The position numbers and the translations under genes were made by a program. A stretch of DNA of 64,000 nucleotides from Deltaproteobacteria bacterium (GTDB taxonomy: Bacteria; Desulfobacterota; Desulfobacteria; Desulfobacterales; JAHEIW01), in contig JAHEIW010000004.1 of assembly GCA_024639185.1 (NCBI GenBank), positions 29,999 through 93,998 on the forward strand, written 5' to 3'. Below are positions 17,164 to 25,975 of this stretch, piece by piece. The stretch's first letter is position 1; each line of letters begins with the position of its first letter. The notes beneath the pieces are model-generated. The model did no database searches. It was not told where the DNA came from and saw only the letters and a program-made list of their open reading frames with translations.

Positions 17164-17499
17164 ATGAAATCCTTTACCAAAGGTTTGGAAACAGAAACCC
17201 AATTACTCGTTGCTATAGGCGCGGCGGTGGCTTCGGGCTGCATTCCCTGTCTGGAAAGCATTACCGGAATGGCTCGTGCTGAAAATATCGATGAAAAAAA
17301 GATGCGGGCGGCTGCCATTATCGGCCAGTTCGTCAAAGACCAGCCGGCGGGTCATATGAAGGCCAAATCAGATGAGCTTTTGGGAACTCATCTCCAGTCG
17401 GCGTCAAATCAAGTCGAGTGCCCGGCGGAATCAAAGAAGACACCAGCGGCACCTAATGAAGACAGCAATGATGCCGGAAGGGCATGCAATTGCTCATAA
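17164..17499 (+). CDS. AhpD/carboxymuconolactone decarboxylase-like CxxC protein
   Basis: 111 residues. Residues 1-80 show an AhpD-like helical core with a CxxC pair (GCIPCLESI, Cys26 and Cys29). The tail is Cys-containing and low-complexity, ending ACNCS. AhpD-like proteins are thiol-disulfide or peroxidase partners. Close homologues of this short form occur in arsenic gene clusters (from memory). AAGGAGG precedes the ATG. Last gene of the arsenic run. Confidence 0.7.
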   Translation: MKSFTKGLETETQLLVAIGAAVASGCIPCLESITGMARAENIDEKKMRAAAIIGQFVKDQPAGHMKAKSDELLGTHLQSASNQVECPAESKKTPAAPNEDSNDAGRACNCS

Positions 17500-17565
17500 C
17501 CATGCCCCATAGGCTATACGGATAAAGCTGAGTGGACCTCTGCTTTTAAAAATTCTGCGTTTGAA

Positions 17566-17808
17566 TTAACCCACAATGCGCAAAGCCAGATAGGGCACCA
17601 GGTTGAGCATGACAACCGCTGTTTTAAAAATGGCCATGCCGCTGTAATGAATGGCATCAAACTTTTCAACAGAGATCTTAAACCATTTACTGTGAAGACC
17701 ATACATCCAATCGTGGGCACCGATAAAAAAGAAAAGCCACAAAAGCAATAACCCCCAGTTTATAACGGTACACCAAGCCAGCATGCCACGCACTACTTCT
17801 AGTGTCAT
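17566..17808 (-). CDS. DUF6868-like two-helix membrane protein
   Basis: 80 residues from ATG at 17808, which has AAAGGAGA at 7 nt; the longer frame to 17850 has none. Two hydrophobic helices flank GAHDWMYGLHSKWFKISVEKFDAIHYSGMA, a motif typical of the DUF6868 family. Function unknown. It faces the arsenic cluster convergently. Confidence 0.65.
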   Translation of the reverse strand: MTLEVVRGMLAWCTVINWGLLLLWLFFFIGAHDWMYGLHSKWFKISVEKFDAIHYSGMAIFKTAVVMLNLVPYLALRIVG

Positions 17809-18090
17809 TTTTCTTCTCCTTTGGTTCAGAAATTTCAGCCTTAAAGACATTTATGTTGTTTTAAACCCAAAACGCAAATGATTATTTCTGATCAAGCAAC
17901 AAGATGGCCATCATACCTGCTAAATGCCCCAGATAGGGGTTATTTCCCGCATTAATCGCAGCCTTAATTTTTTTGCCTATAATCAATAAACCATTTAATA
18001 TCAATATATTATAGAATTCATTCATCCAATTTCCCACGCTGGCAGGAAACTTGCGTCGGTTATAACCGAAACTTAAACAGGAAAAAACAA

Positions 18091-18705
18091 ATGTCGCGTT
18101 ATATTGAAAGAAGAGCTGGAGCGCGCGTTGCGTTTAAGTCTCCGCTTAAATTAAAAAATTTAAAAAGCGGCACATTTAGCAATGCCCGTATGGTGAACTA
18201 TTGCGATAATGGTTTGTATTTTGAGTCCAACAGTATCCTGGCAGAGGACACCGAGATCATCCTGGGGATCGAAAATTCACCCTATTCAAATGGTTCGGAT
18301 GTCATTGACGTGTATCGGGCGAGAATCCTGTGGCGGAAACGTGTTCAATCCAATTTTTACAATTACGGCTATGGCGCCCAATTATTAGCGGATTCGAGTG
18401 AAAATATGGACGTCAACGGTGGCCGGAATATGAGAAAACACCCCAGATGGACCTGTAACCAAGCGGTCTGTTTTCTTTCGCACAATCAACAGCATCAGGG
18501 TGTCGTGAAAAATGTTTGCCCCAACGGCCTTTTTATTGAAACCCCTGAGGCCCTGTCTGTGGGTCAAACCATAGAATTGAAGCTACCAGACCACAAAACG
18601 GATTCGATGAAGTTGCTGATCGGTGAAATCGTGCGGACAGGCCCGGGTGGTGTTGGCATCCGAGTAAGCAAAATTTGTGATGCAAATGGGCAAAAGTCCA
18701 CTTGA
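18091..18705 (+). CDS. Tandem PilZ-domain protein
   Basis: 204 residues with two PilZ-like units. Unit 1 has RRAGAR and NYCDNGLYFES. Unit 2 has RKHPRW and NVCPNGLFIET. PilZ domains bind cyclic di-GMP through an RxxxR arginine pair and a (D/N)xSxxG motif. Here both second motifs are degenerate (Cys/Asn in place of the Ser), so ligand binding is uncertain. No membrane span. It converges with the SpoIIE phosphatase gene. Confidence 0.7.
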   Translation: MSRYIERRAGARVAFKSPLKLKNLKSGTFSNARMVNYCDNGLYFESNSILAEDTEIILGIENSPYSNGSDVIDVYRARILWRKRVQSNFYNYGYGAQLLADSSENMDVNGGRNMRKHPRWTCNQAVCFLSHNQQHQGVVKNVCPNGLFIETPEALSVGQTIELKLPDHKTDSMKLLIGEIVRTGPGGVGIRVSKICDANGQKST

Positions 18706-18748
18706 GCGCCTCAGCAAGTTAATCTGCTGCTATTGCCCGGCTGGAATT

Positions 18749-20356
18749 TTAGGGTTTCTTAATTTTTATGATAACCAGGGTAATATCGTCCTCTGTTTTT
18801 TGACCTTCGGTGAATTGATTGATTTCATTGAAAACGGCATTGAGGATATCATCGGCTCCTGCTGTAGCGGTTTGGCGAATGATCTCTTTAAAGCGCTGTT
18901 TACCGAACATTGCGCCCTTTTTATTAAACGCTTCCCAGATGCCGTCGGTACCGATGGCGATGATCTGTCCGTTTGTGAGGCCCTCGTGGCGGTTTTCAAT
19001 GTATTTAAAAGCGTCATTGACCCCCAGCGCCACACCCGTGCCTTTTAATTCCTCGAATGTGTCCTGCCGCGGATCGTATAAAAGGGCCGGATCATGACCG
19101 GCGCGCACCCAAACGATGCGGTCTTTTTGCGGATCTACAGTTAAATAAAAAAGGGTCATAAAGCGACCGGACTCCAGCACATCATGGGTCAGGTGACTGT
19201 TCATAGCGCTGACGATTTCTGATATAGTGCCGGGCTGAGAGGCACGCATGCGCAAAAACGCCCGGGCTGAAGTCATCAGCAGGGCGGAGTCCACACCATG
19301 GCCGGTGATGTCACCCACCACGACACTGAAGGGGCCGTCAGGGTTTTCGCGCCGCCACAGAAAATCAAAATAATCCCCGCCGATTTCATCACAGGATACA
19401 TTGCGGCCGGCCACATCCAGGCCATGCACATCCGGTTTGCTCTGGGGCAACAGGCTTTTTTGAACCTCGCCGGCCAGTGCCAGAGCTTTTTTATGCTCGG
19501 TCATATCCGTGACAAACGCCATGTTGCCGATGACTTCTCCCTGATCGCCTCGCAGGGTGCTTCCATGAACTAACATTGGCACATGGCGGCCGTCTTTGGC
19601 CACCACAGTCCCCTCGAATTGCCGATATTCCTTGGCCAGAATTTCCTCCCGGTTGGCCTGCATAAATTGCCTGAACTCTTCGGAGGCTAAATCCATAGGG
19701 GTTTTACCCAGGATTTCTTCCCGCGAGAAACCGAGCATGCGACAATAGGCCTCGTTGACGTCGATAATGGTCAAATCCTCGTCCATGAGGATAAAGCCCT
19801 CCCCGGCGGTTTCCACAATGCGGCGAAACTTTTCTTCACTTTTGCGCACTTCGTCTTCGGCCAGCTTGCGGCTGGTGATATCCACCAGCAGGCCCTGGTT
19901 AAATATTTTGTTGCCTTCTTCATCACGTACCACCGAGGTCTGGTCTTCTACCCAGCGGATCTGGCCGTCTTTGGTCATTGTCCGGTAAAACTGAGTATAT
20001 TCTTCCGCATCTTCTTCTGCGTACTGCTGAATTTCTTCAGCGACGCGATCCATGTCGTCGGGATGGACGATTTCTCGGAAAAGAATTTTTTCCTCGACAA
20101 AGTCACTGGGGGTATATCCCATCTGCCGGATGTTATCGGAAACATATACCAGACGGGGTTTTTCGCCGGCCATCCGGCGAAACAGGACGACCGGGCTGTT
20201 ATCGATGATCACCTTTGCCAGCCGAAGTTCTTCTTCGGCGCTGTTATGCAATTTGCATTCTTTTTCATACGAATTCGTTTGCTCCTCTATATTCTTTTTA
20301 AGAGCCTTTAATTCCCTGATGAGTTCGTCTTTGGTTTTGTCTTGGTCGGATGTCAT
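18749..20356 (-). CDS. PAS-PAS-SpoIIE (PP2C) serine phosphatase
   Basis: 535 residues from ATG at 20356 (AAGGG upstream). Order: coiled coil (1-50), PAS domain of PAS_3 type (about 50-175), second PAS (about 175-295), and an RsbU/SpoIIE phosphatase domain from about 305. The phosphatase shows IGGDYFDFLW, VVGDITGHGVDSALLM and IGTDGIWEA, the acidic metal-binding motifs of PP2C enzymes. Such proteins dephosphorylate anti-anti-sigma (STAS) proteins in response to a signal. No STAS or HPK gene lies nearby, so the partner is elsewhere. Confidence 0.9.
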   Translation of the reverse strand: MTSDQDKTKDELIRELKALKKNIEEQTNSYEKECKLHNSAEEELRLAKVIIDNSPVVLFRRMAGEKPRLVYVSDNIRQMGYTPSDFVEEKILFREIVHPDDMDRVAEEIQQYAEEDAEEYTQFYRTMTKDGQIRWVEDQTSVVRDEEGNKIFNQGLLVDITSRKLAEDEVRKSEEKFRRIVETAGEGFILMDEDLTIIDVNEAYCRMLGFSREEILGKTPMDLASEEFRQFMQANREEILAKEYRQFEGTVVAKDGRHVPMLVHGSTLRGDQGEVIGNMAFVTDMTEHKKALALAGEVQKSLLPQSKPDVHGLDVAGRNVSCDEIGGDYFDFLWRRENPDGPFSVVVGDITGHGVDSALLMTSARAFLRMRASQPGTISEIVSAMNSHLTHDVLESGRFMTLFYLTVDPQKDRIVWVRAGHDPALLYDPRQDTFEELKGTGVALGVNDAFKYIENRHEGLTNGQIIAIGTDGIWEAFNKKGAMFGKQRFKEIIRQTATAGADDILNAVFNEINQFTEGQKTEDDITLVIIKIKKP

Positions 20357-20522
20357 GTTTCTCAACCCTTCGATTTATAAGATATAAGTGCTTTAAAACT
20401 ATGACCTGCACCTAAGAGCGTCAAGCGTCAAAAAGAAAGTGAAGATGATTACATGTGGATTAAAACACTAAGGATAAAAGACCGAAAAAATATTAGTTCA
20501 GTACTGCTTTAATATCCTCTTT

Positions 20523-20834
20523 TCAATAATACTTCCGCCATACCGTCAAAGCCGCCATGCCACATCTTAGCCTTGCGATGCCGGTACTCAGAGCGGCACT
20601 AATGGTCAGCTTAAAAATACTGTCCTCTGAAAAGCCGTCAGCGCGCAAAGCATCAACATCCGTATCGGTGACTTTGTATGCATGCAGGGCAATTTTGTCC
20701 ACATAGGTCTCAAGCACCTCAAGCAATCGCAGGTCATTTGCCGAAAACCGTCCGAAATGACCAGCAACCTTTTGCTTCACCGCCTGGCGAAGCTGGCTAT
20801 CGCTGTGACCAGGGCTGTTGTAAACGTTATCCAA
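20523..20834 (-). CDS. AhpD-like/peroxidase-related protein (C-terminal-type fragment of the fold)
   Basis: 103 residues from a TTG at 20834 with AAGGAG six bases upstream. The C-terminus, VTDTDVDALRADGFSED, then FKLTISAALSTGIARL, matches the last helices of carboxymuconolactone decarboxylase-like peroxidase-related proteins. The CxxC active site typical of AhpD is absent, so it may be a non-catalytic relative. A TetR-type operator sits about 140 bp upstream, between this gene and tetR, suggesting co-regulation. Confidence 0.55.
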   Translation of the reverse strand: MDNVYNSPGHSDSQLRQAVKQKVAGHFGRFSANDLRLLEVLETYVDKIALHAYKVTDTDVDALRADGFSEDSIFKLTISAALSTGIARLRCGMAALTVWRKYY

Positions 20835-20974
20835 TAGATACTCCTTAAAATTGAGTGGTTTTGGGTTCTCTCACTCACATATAATTTTAAAACGCTTCAG
20901 CAATGGTTCCTGATTTTCATTTTAGTATGGATATGCGGGGGCACTTTTACAATCCCTGCAAAGTAAATTTTAAA

Positions 20975-20987
20975 GACGACCGGTCTA
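20975..20987. promoter_or_regulatory. TetR-type operator, site 1
   Basis: GACGACCGGTCTA, the exact reverse complement of the site at 21678-21690. The palindromic core is GACCGGTC. It lies between the tetR gene and the gene at 20523. Confidence 0.6.
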
Positions 20988-21044
20988 ATTGTCGACATCA
21001 TCGGCGAAACTCAATATTATGGATTTTAGGTTCAAATTACAGGT

Positions 21045-21626
21045 TCATTTTTTTAAAATATGATCAAAGATAAAGTTGCGATGATTTTTCAGGGGTGTCA
21101 GGCTTTTGGATAGTTTCATCTGGATAATGGCACCGTGCCAGCCGGCGACAATAAAGCTGGCAGTGTCTTTTATATTTAAACTTTTGGGTATTTTACCGTC
21201 TTGCTGAGCTGCTGCCAGAACCTGAGTATGCGCATCGATCATCATATCGATTGATTCTTTGAGTTTTGTGCGAAATTCAGGGCTTAAATCGCCCATTTCC
21301 TGGGCCAAATTGCCTATCGGGCAGCCACCGGAATAGTTTTGGGATTCAAAATGTTCCATGAAAACCGTTAAAAATTGATAAATCCGGTTCAACGGCGATA
21401 TGGCGGTGTCAGCGAGTGTTTTGCTGGCAATTTGTGTGAAGTGGTCTGAAAAATAAGCTACAATTGCCAGCCCAAAATCGCTTTTATTCTTGAAATAATT
21501 ATAAAAAGATCCCTTGGGCACACCGGCGGAGGTCAGTATTTCCTGAATACCAGTGTGGTTGAATCCTTTACGATGGATAATGCCAGCGCCGGTCTCTATG
21601 ATCCGGTCTCTGGTATTTAAAGACAT
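21045..21626 (-). CDS. TetR/AcrR-family transcriptional regulator
   Basis: 193 residues. The N-terminal helix-turn-helix reads ITSAGVPKGSFYNYFKNKSDFGLAI-like (ILTSAGVPKGSFYNYFKNKS), with a helical ligand domain behind it (SGGCPIGNLAQEMGDLSPEF). The SGGCxxGNxxxE segment recalls the NemR/AcuR group, in which a cysteine senses electrophiles. Identical operator-like sites occur before its start (21678-21690) and after its end (20975-20987), consistent with autoregulation and control of the AhpD-like gene downstream. Confidence 0.88.
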   Translation of the reverse strand: MSLNTRDRIIETGAGIIHRKGFNHTGIQEILTSAGVPKGSFYNYFKNKSDFGLAIVAYFSDHFTQIASKTLADTAISPLNRIYQFLTVFMEHFESQNYSGGCPIGNLAQEMGDLSPEFRTKLKESIDMMIDAHTQVLAAAQQDGKIPKSLNIKDTASFIVAGWHGAIIQMKLSKSLTPLKNHRNFIFDHILKK

Positions 21627-21677
21627 TTAGTCATCTCCCTTAACAAATAGCTCAAAATATATTTGTTGCTTATAAAA

Positions 21678-21690
21678 TAGACCGGTCGTC
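21678..21690. promoter_or_regulatory. TetR-type operator, site 2
   Basis: TAGACCGGTCGTC, 52 bp upstream of the tetR start, overlapping a TATAAAAT stretch. Same 13 bp as site 1 in inverse orientation. The rest of the 21627-21927 gap has no gene. Confidence 0.65.
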
Positions 21691-21927
21691 TTGTGATGTC
21701 AAGCATTTTATCCGATTGTAAATATGATTGGTCAGCTGAATCGGGTTCAGACGGAACGGAAATTTGGGGAAAATATACCTAAATCTAAACTGCGATTTGG
21801 GATCAATGATGCCGTGAGTGTGGGATAAATCGACATATTAGAAACGGCGATTTTCCTAAAAAGACTGACATCATACGTTTTACATACCACTGGCAGACTT
21901 ATTTGCCCACGAATGGTAAACGATCGG

Positions 21928-22332
21928 CTACTTACCTGTCCAGCGCAGCCAGATGGCTGCTGCCCAGCCCCAGATGGCGTTAAAAATTACAACAAAAATT
22001 GGTGTGAGCATGCCCAGCTCAAGACCCATCGCGCCTTTTTTGGCTTTCAGCGGAAAAACCACAAATAGCTGAACCAGGGTTGGGCCCAGACTGTAAATAA
22101 ACCCCCGGGACCAGATGCTTGCCTGCATCATCGGCAGCAAAAAAAGGACCCCCCAGATTCCGCCCCATACCAGTCGCGGATACAGCCAAGCAGCCGTTAG
22201 CTTGGGCGCTATTTTAACACCCGCTGCCGCAGTGATGCCCAACTCTCCGAAAGCCCAAACCGCCAGACTGTTGAGCAGACCCCCCAGTACACCCGCGGCA
22301 AACACCAGACTTATTTTTCGAGCCATATTCAT
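21928..22332 (-). CDS. Integral membrane protein of unknown function
   Basis: 134 residues from ATG at 22332 (AGGGGG upstream). Four hydrophobic segments with a Gly-rich first helix (GVLGGLLNSLAVWAFGELG) and a WLYPRLVWGGIWGVLFLLP core. The C-terminus ends in IWGWAAAIWLRWTGK. Resembles small uncharacterised inner-membrane proteins of Proteobacteria; I cannot name a family. Monocistronic as far as visible. Confidence 0.6.
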   Translation of the reverse strand: MNMARKISLVFAAGVLGGLLNSLAVWAFGELGITAAAGVKIAPKLTAAWLYPRLVWGGIWGVLFLLPMMQASIWSRGFIYSLGPTLVQLFVVFPLKAKKGAMGLELGMLTPIFVVIFNAIWGWAAAIWLRWTGK

Positions 22333-22496
22333 TTCGATATCCCCCTCTCCCAAACTCTGTTTCATTCAAATTAATCATCTTTGCAGAAAAGTCCAAAATG
22401 GGTGGCTTTAAATGGGTTTCGATGAATACAAAATTGAAATAAAGAAGGAAGGCAAATGAGGCGTCATGTTTGGTTTGCCGATATGAAGCCTACCTG

Positions 22497-23546
22497 TCAG
22501 TCACTGGCGTTCAGGATTTGCTCCAGTTCGTCAACATCCAGATAACCTGGATCGATGGCTTCATCCTGCCCGACGCGATAAAGATCATATAAGCTTTCAG
22601 ACAGCTCCCGGTTAAAATAATCCAATTCACCAAATGCGGAAGGGCCTAAAGTGATGGCAGATTGCCGGGCCAGGCTATCCGAATAATCCATCAGCTTTTT
22701 ACTGAAAAGGGCATAAAAATTGTAATTATATTTGCTGAGAAGTGAGGTTTCGGTGTTATCTTCTGGTAGTTCATAGAGTTGCTGAATGGGCCTGGTAAAC
22801 TCATAACCAATTCGATCCAGCACTTCCACTGCCTCCTGTTCATAAATTCCGGCACTCAGAGCGCTCATGGCCTGTTGCAGTGCATCGACCAGGGCTGATT
22901 CGCGGGTAAAAGGGGCAAGCTTAAATTTTAGGTCATACAGCTCATACGGCTGTCGGGCGTGTACTTGTTTTTTTTGAAATTTGATTTCATCGTGGAACAC
23001 GCGCACATCCCGGATGAGCCGTTTATGCAGCTTTAAAGCGCTTTCCAATTCCAGAAAATATTTCAGATTCTCTTCATCTTCTAAGTTCAGATTCTGACTG
23101 CCAAAGACTTCTGGTTCGACCGTACTCTCCAAAATATTTTCGTATTTATTTTGCTGATATTGATCCCAGCGATTCTTTTCGCCGCGCATTTGACGATACA
23201 GCTGGCGGATTTCGATGCGCTCCTTTGCCAGGTCTGCGGGAAGATCAAAAGATGGCATGGATTGCATCCGGTCACAGTTGCCGGATGCATCTTTAAGCGC
23301 TATAAAATTATCCTCATAGACATCTAAAGCCGTCTTCATGCGCCTATTCTGATTTTTGAGATGCACAATTTTACGCTTTAAGCGTTGATTCTCGGTTTTG
23401 AGTTCTGTATTTTGCGCAATTAATTCCGGTTTGATGAGATGCCAGGCCTTATCTCTTATTCCCCAGACGTTGAAAAGAAACATAAATATTGCGATCAGGG
23501 CTGCAATTAAAGTAGATAAACCCCATAATTTCGATTTTTTTGACAT
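22497..23546 (-). CDS. Membrane-anchored coiled-coil protein
   Basis: 349 residues. One N-terminal span (LSTLIAALIAIFMFLFNVWG) is followed by a heptad-rich coiled coil (about residues 38-75, LIAQNTELKTENQRLKRKI). A long charged, mostly helical domain rich in Leu, Glu and aromatic residues follows. No enzyme motif seen. The topology suggests a structural or scaffold role in the envelope, but the family was not recognised. Confidence 0.55.
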   Translation of the reverse strand: MSKKSKLWGLSTLIAALIAIFMFLFNVWGIRDKAWHLIKPELIAQNTELKTENQRLKRKIVHLKNQNRRMKTALDVYEDNFIALKDASGNCDRMQSMPSFDLPADLAKERIEIRQLYRQMRGEKNRWDQYQQNKYENILESTVEPEVFGSQNLNLEDEENLKYFLELESALKLHKRLIRDVRVFHDEIKFQKKQVHARQPYELYDLKFKLAPFTRESALVDALQQAMSALSAGIYEQEAVEVLDRIGYEFTRPIQQLYELPEDNTETSLLSKYNYNFYALFSKKLMDYSDSLARQSAITLGPSAFGELDYFNRELSESLYDLYRVGQDEAIDPGYLDVDELEQILNASD

Positions 23547-23703
23547 GTTGACACCTCTTTTATTTATTCAACATATCAGAGGACGTCGTCGGGAGCGTGT
23601 GAGGAAAATGAACTGCGATTATGAATTGAGATCCGGTTGAGATTGAAGCTGATTTTATATAGCATAAAACGCTGTTAAATGTAAAATCAATCCTTACTTG
23701 CAT

Positions 23704-24618
23704 ATGATTATTCCAAAACGATTCCAATCTGAAAAACAATTCGTCAATCCGGTTGCCGGCGCCTATCTGGGCTTGATCATCACGATGATTGTTTGGGGAT
23801 TTGTCCCGGTTTTTCTGAAAAAATTGCTGGTCGTGCTGACGCCCATCGAGCTTTCCTTTACCCGATTTTTGCTTTCGGGTTTGGTTTTGTTGCTGTGGGT
23901 GCTGCTGCGGCAACGCCCTGCGCTGAGGCGGATTCTGCAGCAGGATTTCAAACTGCTTTTGTTGTGCACCATCTTCGGCCCGCTGGCGGCCATGGTTTGC
24001 TTCAACTTCGGTATTTTGCATGTCACCATCGGCACCGCTGCCATGTTTGCGGCCATCGAACCGCTGTTTACCTATCTTCTGGCAGTGCTCGTCGGGCAGG
24101 AGACCTGGCGGGCCAACCGTCTGCTAAGTATCGTGCTGGCCCTGCTCGGCATTGTCCTGGTGATCCTGGCGCGCGAAACATTCGGCGTGGCCTACTGGGT
24201 GAGCCTGCTGCTGGTGATGCTGACGCCCATTATATGGGCGGTCAACAACATTATTACCAAAGACATCGTCAAGCGCCATTCTCCGATCGCGATGACAGCC
24301 GTTTCTTTTGTGCTCAGCTCCCTGTTTTTGGCGCCCACACTTTCTGCAAATTACATCCAAACCCTACTTTACATGGGCCTTCACATGTGGCTGGCCCTGA
24401 TTTACTGCATTCTGAGCACCATTTTTGGTTTCAGCATCTGGTATTGGAGCCTGTGCCACCTGCCGCCATCAACGGTGGCCGTGTCCATGTACCTGATACC
24501 GGTTATTTCCGTTGGCGCCGGCAGGGTCTTCTTAAATGAACCCCTATCCCTATTGAAGATTTCAGGCATCGCAACCGTGATGCTGGGTCTTTACCTGGTA
24601 AATGTGCGTTATAAATAG
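23704..24618 (+). CDS. DMT-superfamily transporter (EamA family)
   Basis: 304 residues from ATG at 23704 (a TTG two codons earlier is possible; neither has a clear ribosome binding site). Ten membrane segments in two EamA repeats. The first contains LTPIELSFTRFLLSGLVLLLWVLL. The second ends PPSTVAVSMYLIPVISVGAGRVFLNEPLS. Such proteins export amino acids or metabolites. No substrate clue, although an amino-acid uptake cluster follows. Confidence 0.85.
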   Translation: MIIPKRFQSEKQFVNPVAGAYLGLIITMIVWGFVPVFLKKLLVVLTPIELSFTRFLLSGLVLLLWVLLRQRPALRRILQQDFKLLLLCTIFGPLAAMVCFNFGILHVTIGTAAMFAAIEPLFTYLLAVLVGQETWRANRLLSIVLALLGIVLVILARETFGVAYWVSLLLVMLTPIIWAVNNIITKDIVKRHSPIAMTAVSFVLSSLFLAPTLSANYIQTLLYMGLHMWLALIYCILSTIFGFSIWYWSLCHLPPSTVAVSMYLIPVISVGAGRVFLNEPLSLLKISGIATVMLGLYLVNVRYK

Positions 24619-24825
24619 CCGCGGGCCCAAATTGTGCGCAGATCCTCTTTTTCGTTTGACAGAACCCTTCATTTTTTCTATTTTCTTAAAGTTACGAATC
24701 CGATGTTGTTCTTTAATTGATAACGGTTCAAGGACGGTTAAACTGCCGCACGAGAAACACGGTCACGCAAAGCGGGTTTCAATGCAAGCTGCAGTAAGTT
24801 TAGCCCACATCAAAAAGGAGGAAAT

Positions 24826-25617
24826 ATGAAAAAACTTCTTGTTGTATTTGCCCTGATTGCACTGGTATTTGCAGCCGGCACCATCCAGGCCAAAGACTGG
24901 AAGATGGTGCGCATCGGCGTGGAAGGGGCTTACCCGCCGTTCAGCTACACGACGGCCGACGGCAAATTGGAAGGATTTGACATTGACATCGCTATGGCGC
25001 TGTGTAAAGCCATGGGCGCCGAATGCAAACTGGTGGCCCAGGACTGGGACGGGATCATTCCCGCGTTGATGGCGCGCAAATACGATGCTATCATCGCCTC
25101 CATGTCCATCACCGAGGAGCGCAAGAAAAAAGTCGCTTTCACCAACAAATATTATCAGACCCCTGCCAAGTTTATTGCCAAAAAAGGCAGCATTAAAGGA
25201 TTTACGCGCGAACAAGTGGCGGAGGCAACCACCGGCAAGACAATCGGCGTCCAGCGCGCCACCATCCATGATAATTTCATCAGCGAACAAGGTGCACCGG
25301 ATGCGAAGATCAAACGGTATGCCACCCAGGACGAGGCCTATATGGACCTGGCGGCCGGGCGCATCGACATGTTGCTGGCCGACAGCGTCGCGATTGACGA
25401 GGGCTTTCTCAAAAAGCCCGAGGGCAAGGCTTTTGGATTTGTCGGGCCCGATCTGACGGAAGTGAAATATTTTGGTGTGGGCGCTGGGATTGCCTGTCGC
25501 AAGAAAGACAAGGATCTGGTGGAACTGTTTAATAAAGCCATCGATCAGATCCGGGCCGATGGCACCTATAAGAAGATTCAGGATAAATACTTTGATTTTA
25601 ATGTCTACGGCGAGTAA
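24826..25617 (+). CDS. Polar amino-acid ABC transporter substrate-binding protein (1)
   Basis: 263 residues with a Sec signal peptide (MKKLLVVFALIALVFAAG...QAKD) and an SBP_bac_3 fold: VRIGVEGAYPPFSYTTADGK, GFDIDIAMALCKAMGAEC, DGIIPALMARKYDAIIASMSITEERKKKV. This matches the HisJ/ArgT/OccT group that captures basic amino acids or opines. AAGGAGG precedes the ATG and a strong terminator follows, so it is a single-gene unit beside, but opposite to, the transporter operon at 27575-30985. Confidence 0.9.
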   Translation: MKKLLVVFALIALVFAAGTIQAKDWKMVRIGVEGAYPPFSYTTADGKLEGFDIDIAMALCKAMGAECKLVAQDWDGIIPALMARKYDAIIASMSITEERKKKVAFTNKYYQTPAKFIAKKGSIKGFTREQVAEATTGKTIGVQRATIHDNFISEQGAPDAKIKRYATQDEAYMDLAAGRIDMLLADSVAIDEGFLKKPEGKAFGFVGPDLTEVKYFGVGAGIACRKKDKDLVELFNKAIDQIRADGTYKKIQDKYFDFNVYGE

Positions 25618-25645
25618 GCTGAGCTACTCATCTGGCATTTTTTAT

Positions 25646-25676
25646 AATGGGGGAGTTTTACTCCCCCATTATTTTT
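25646..25676 (+). terminator. Intrinsic terminator after binding-protein gene
   Basis: Perfect 10-bp stem AATGGGGGAG / CTCCCCCATT, 5-nt loop, then ATTTTTT. Confidence 0.85.
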
Positions 25677-25817
25677 TACCTGAATCTTGTATGAAAATTA
25701 AAGAGAAGTCGATATTGTCATAAATGACAGCGATTTAGGCAAATTATAGAAGTACAACAAAATACCGATCAGTTAAAATGGATGATAATCATTTTATCTC
25801 ATTTTATCTCATTAATT

Positions 25818-25928
25818 TTCACCCGATGGGCGAGCCGGAGGCTTTCATCTGCTGCGTTATTAAGGACGAAGCATAGTTCACTATAGCCTCGCCCTTAAAT
25901 GCCTTGCACATGAAAGCCTCCAACCCGT
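25818..25928. repeat. 110-bp palindromic repeat, copy C1
   Basis: Itself an imperfect palindrome (GGAGGCTTTCAT ... ATGAAAGCCTCC, with an inner GCATAGTTCACTATAGC region). It is about 91% identical in inverse orientation to 28291-28400. Together they bracket 2.36 kb holding the deacylase and one permease. Confidence 0.8.
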
Positions 25929-25975
25929 GCAAAATTCAGGCAATAAAACGAACACAGCGCCGGAGCACAATAGCC

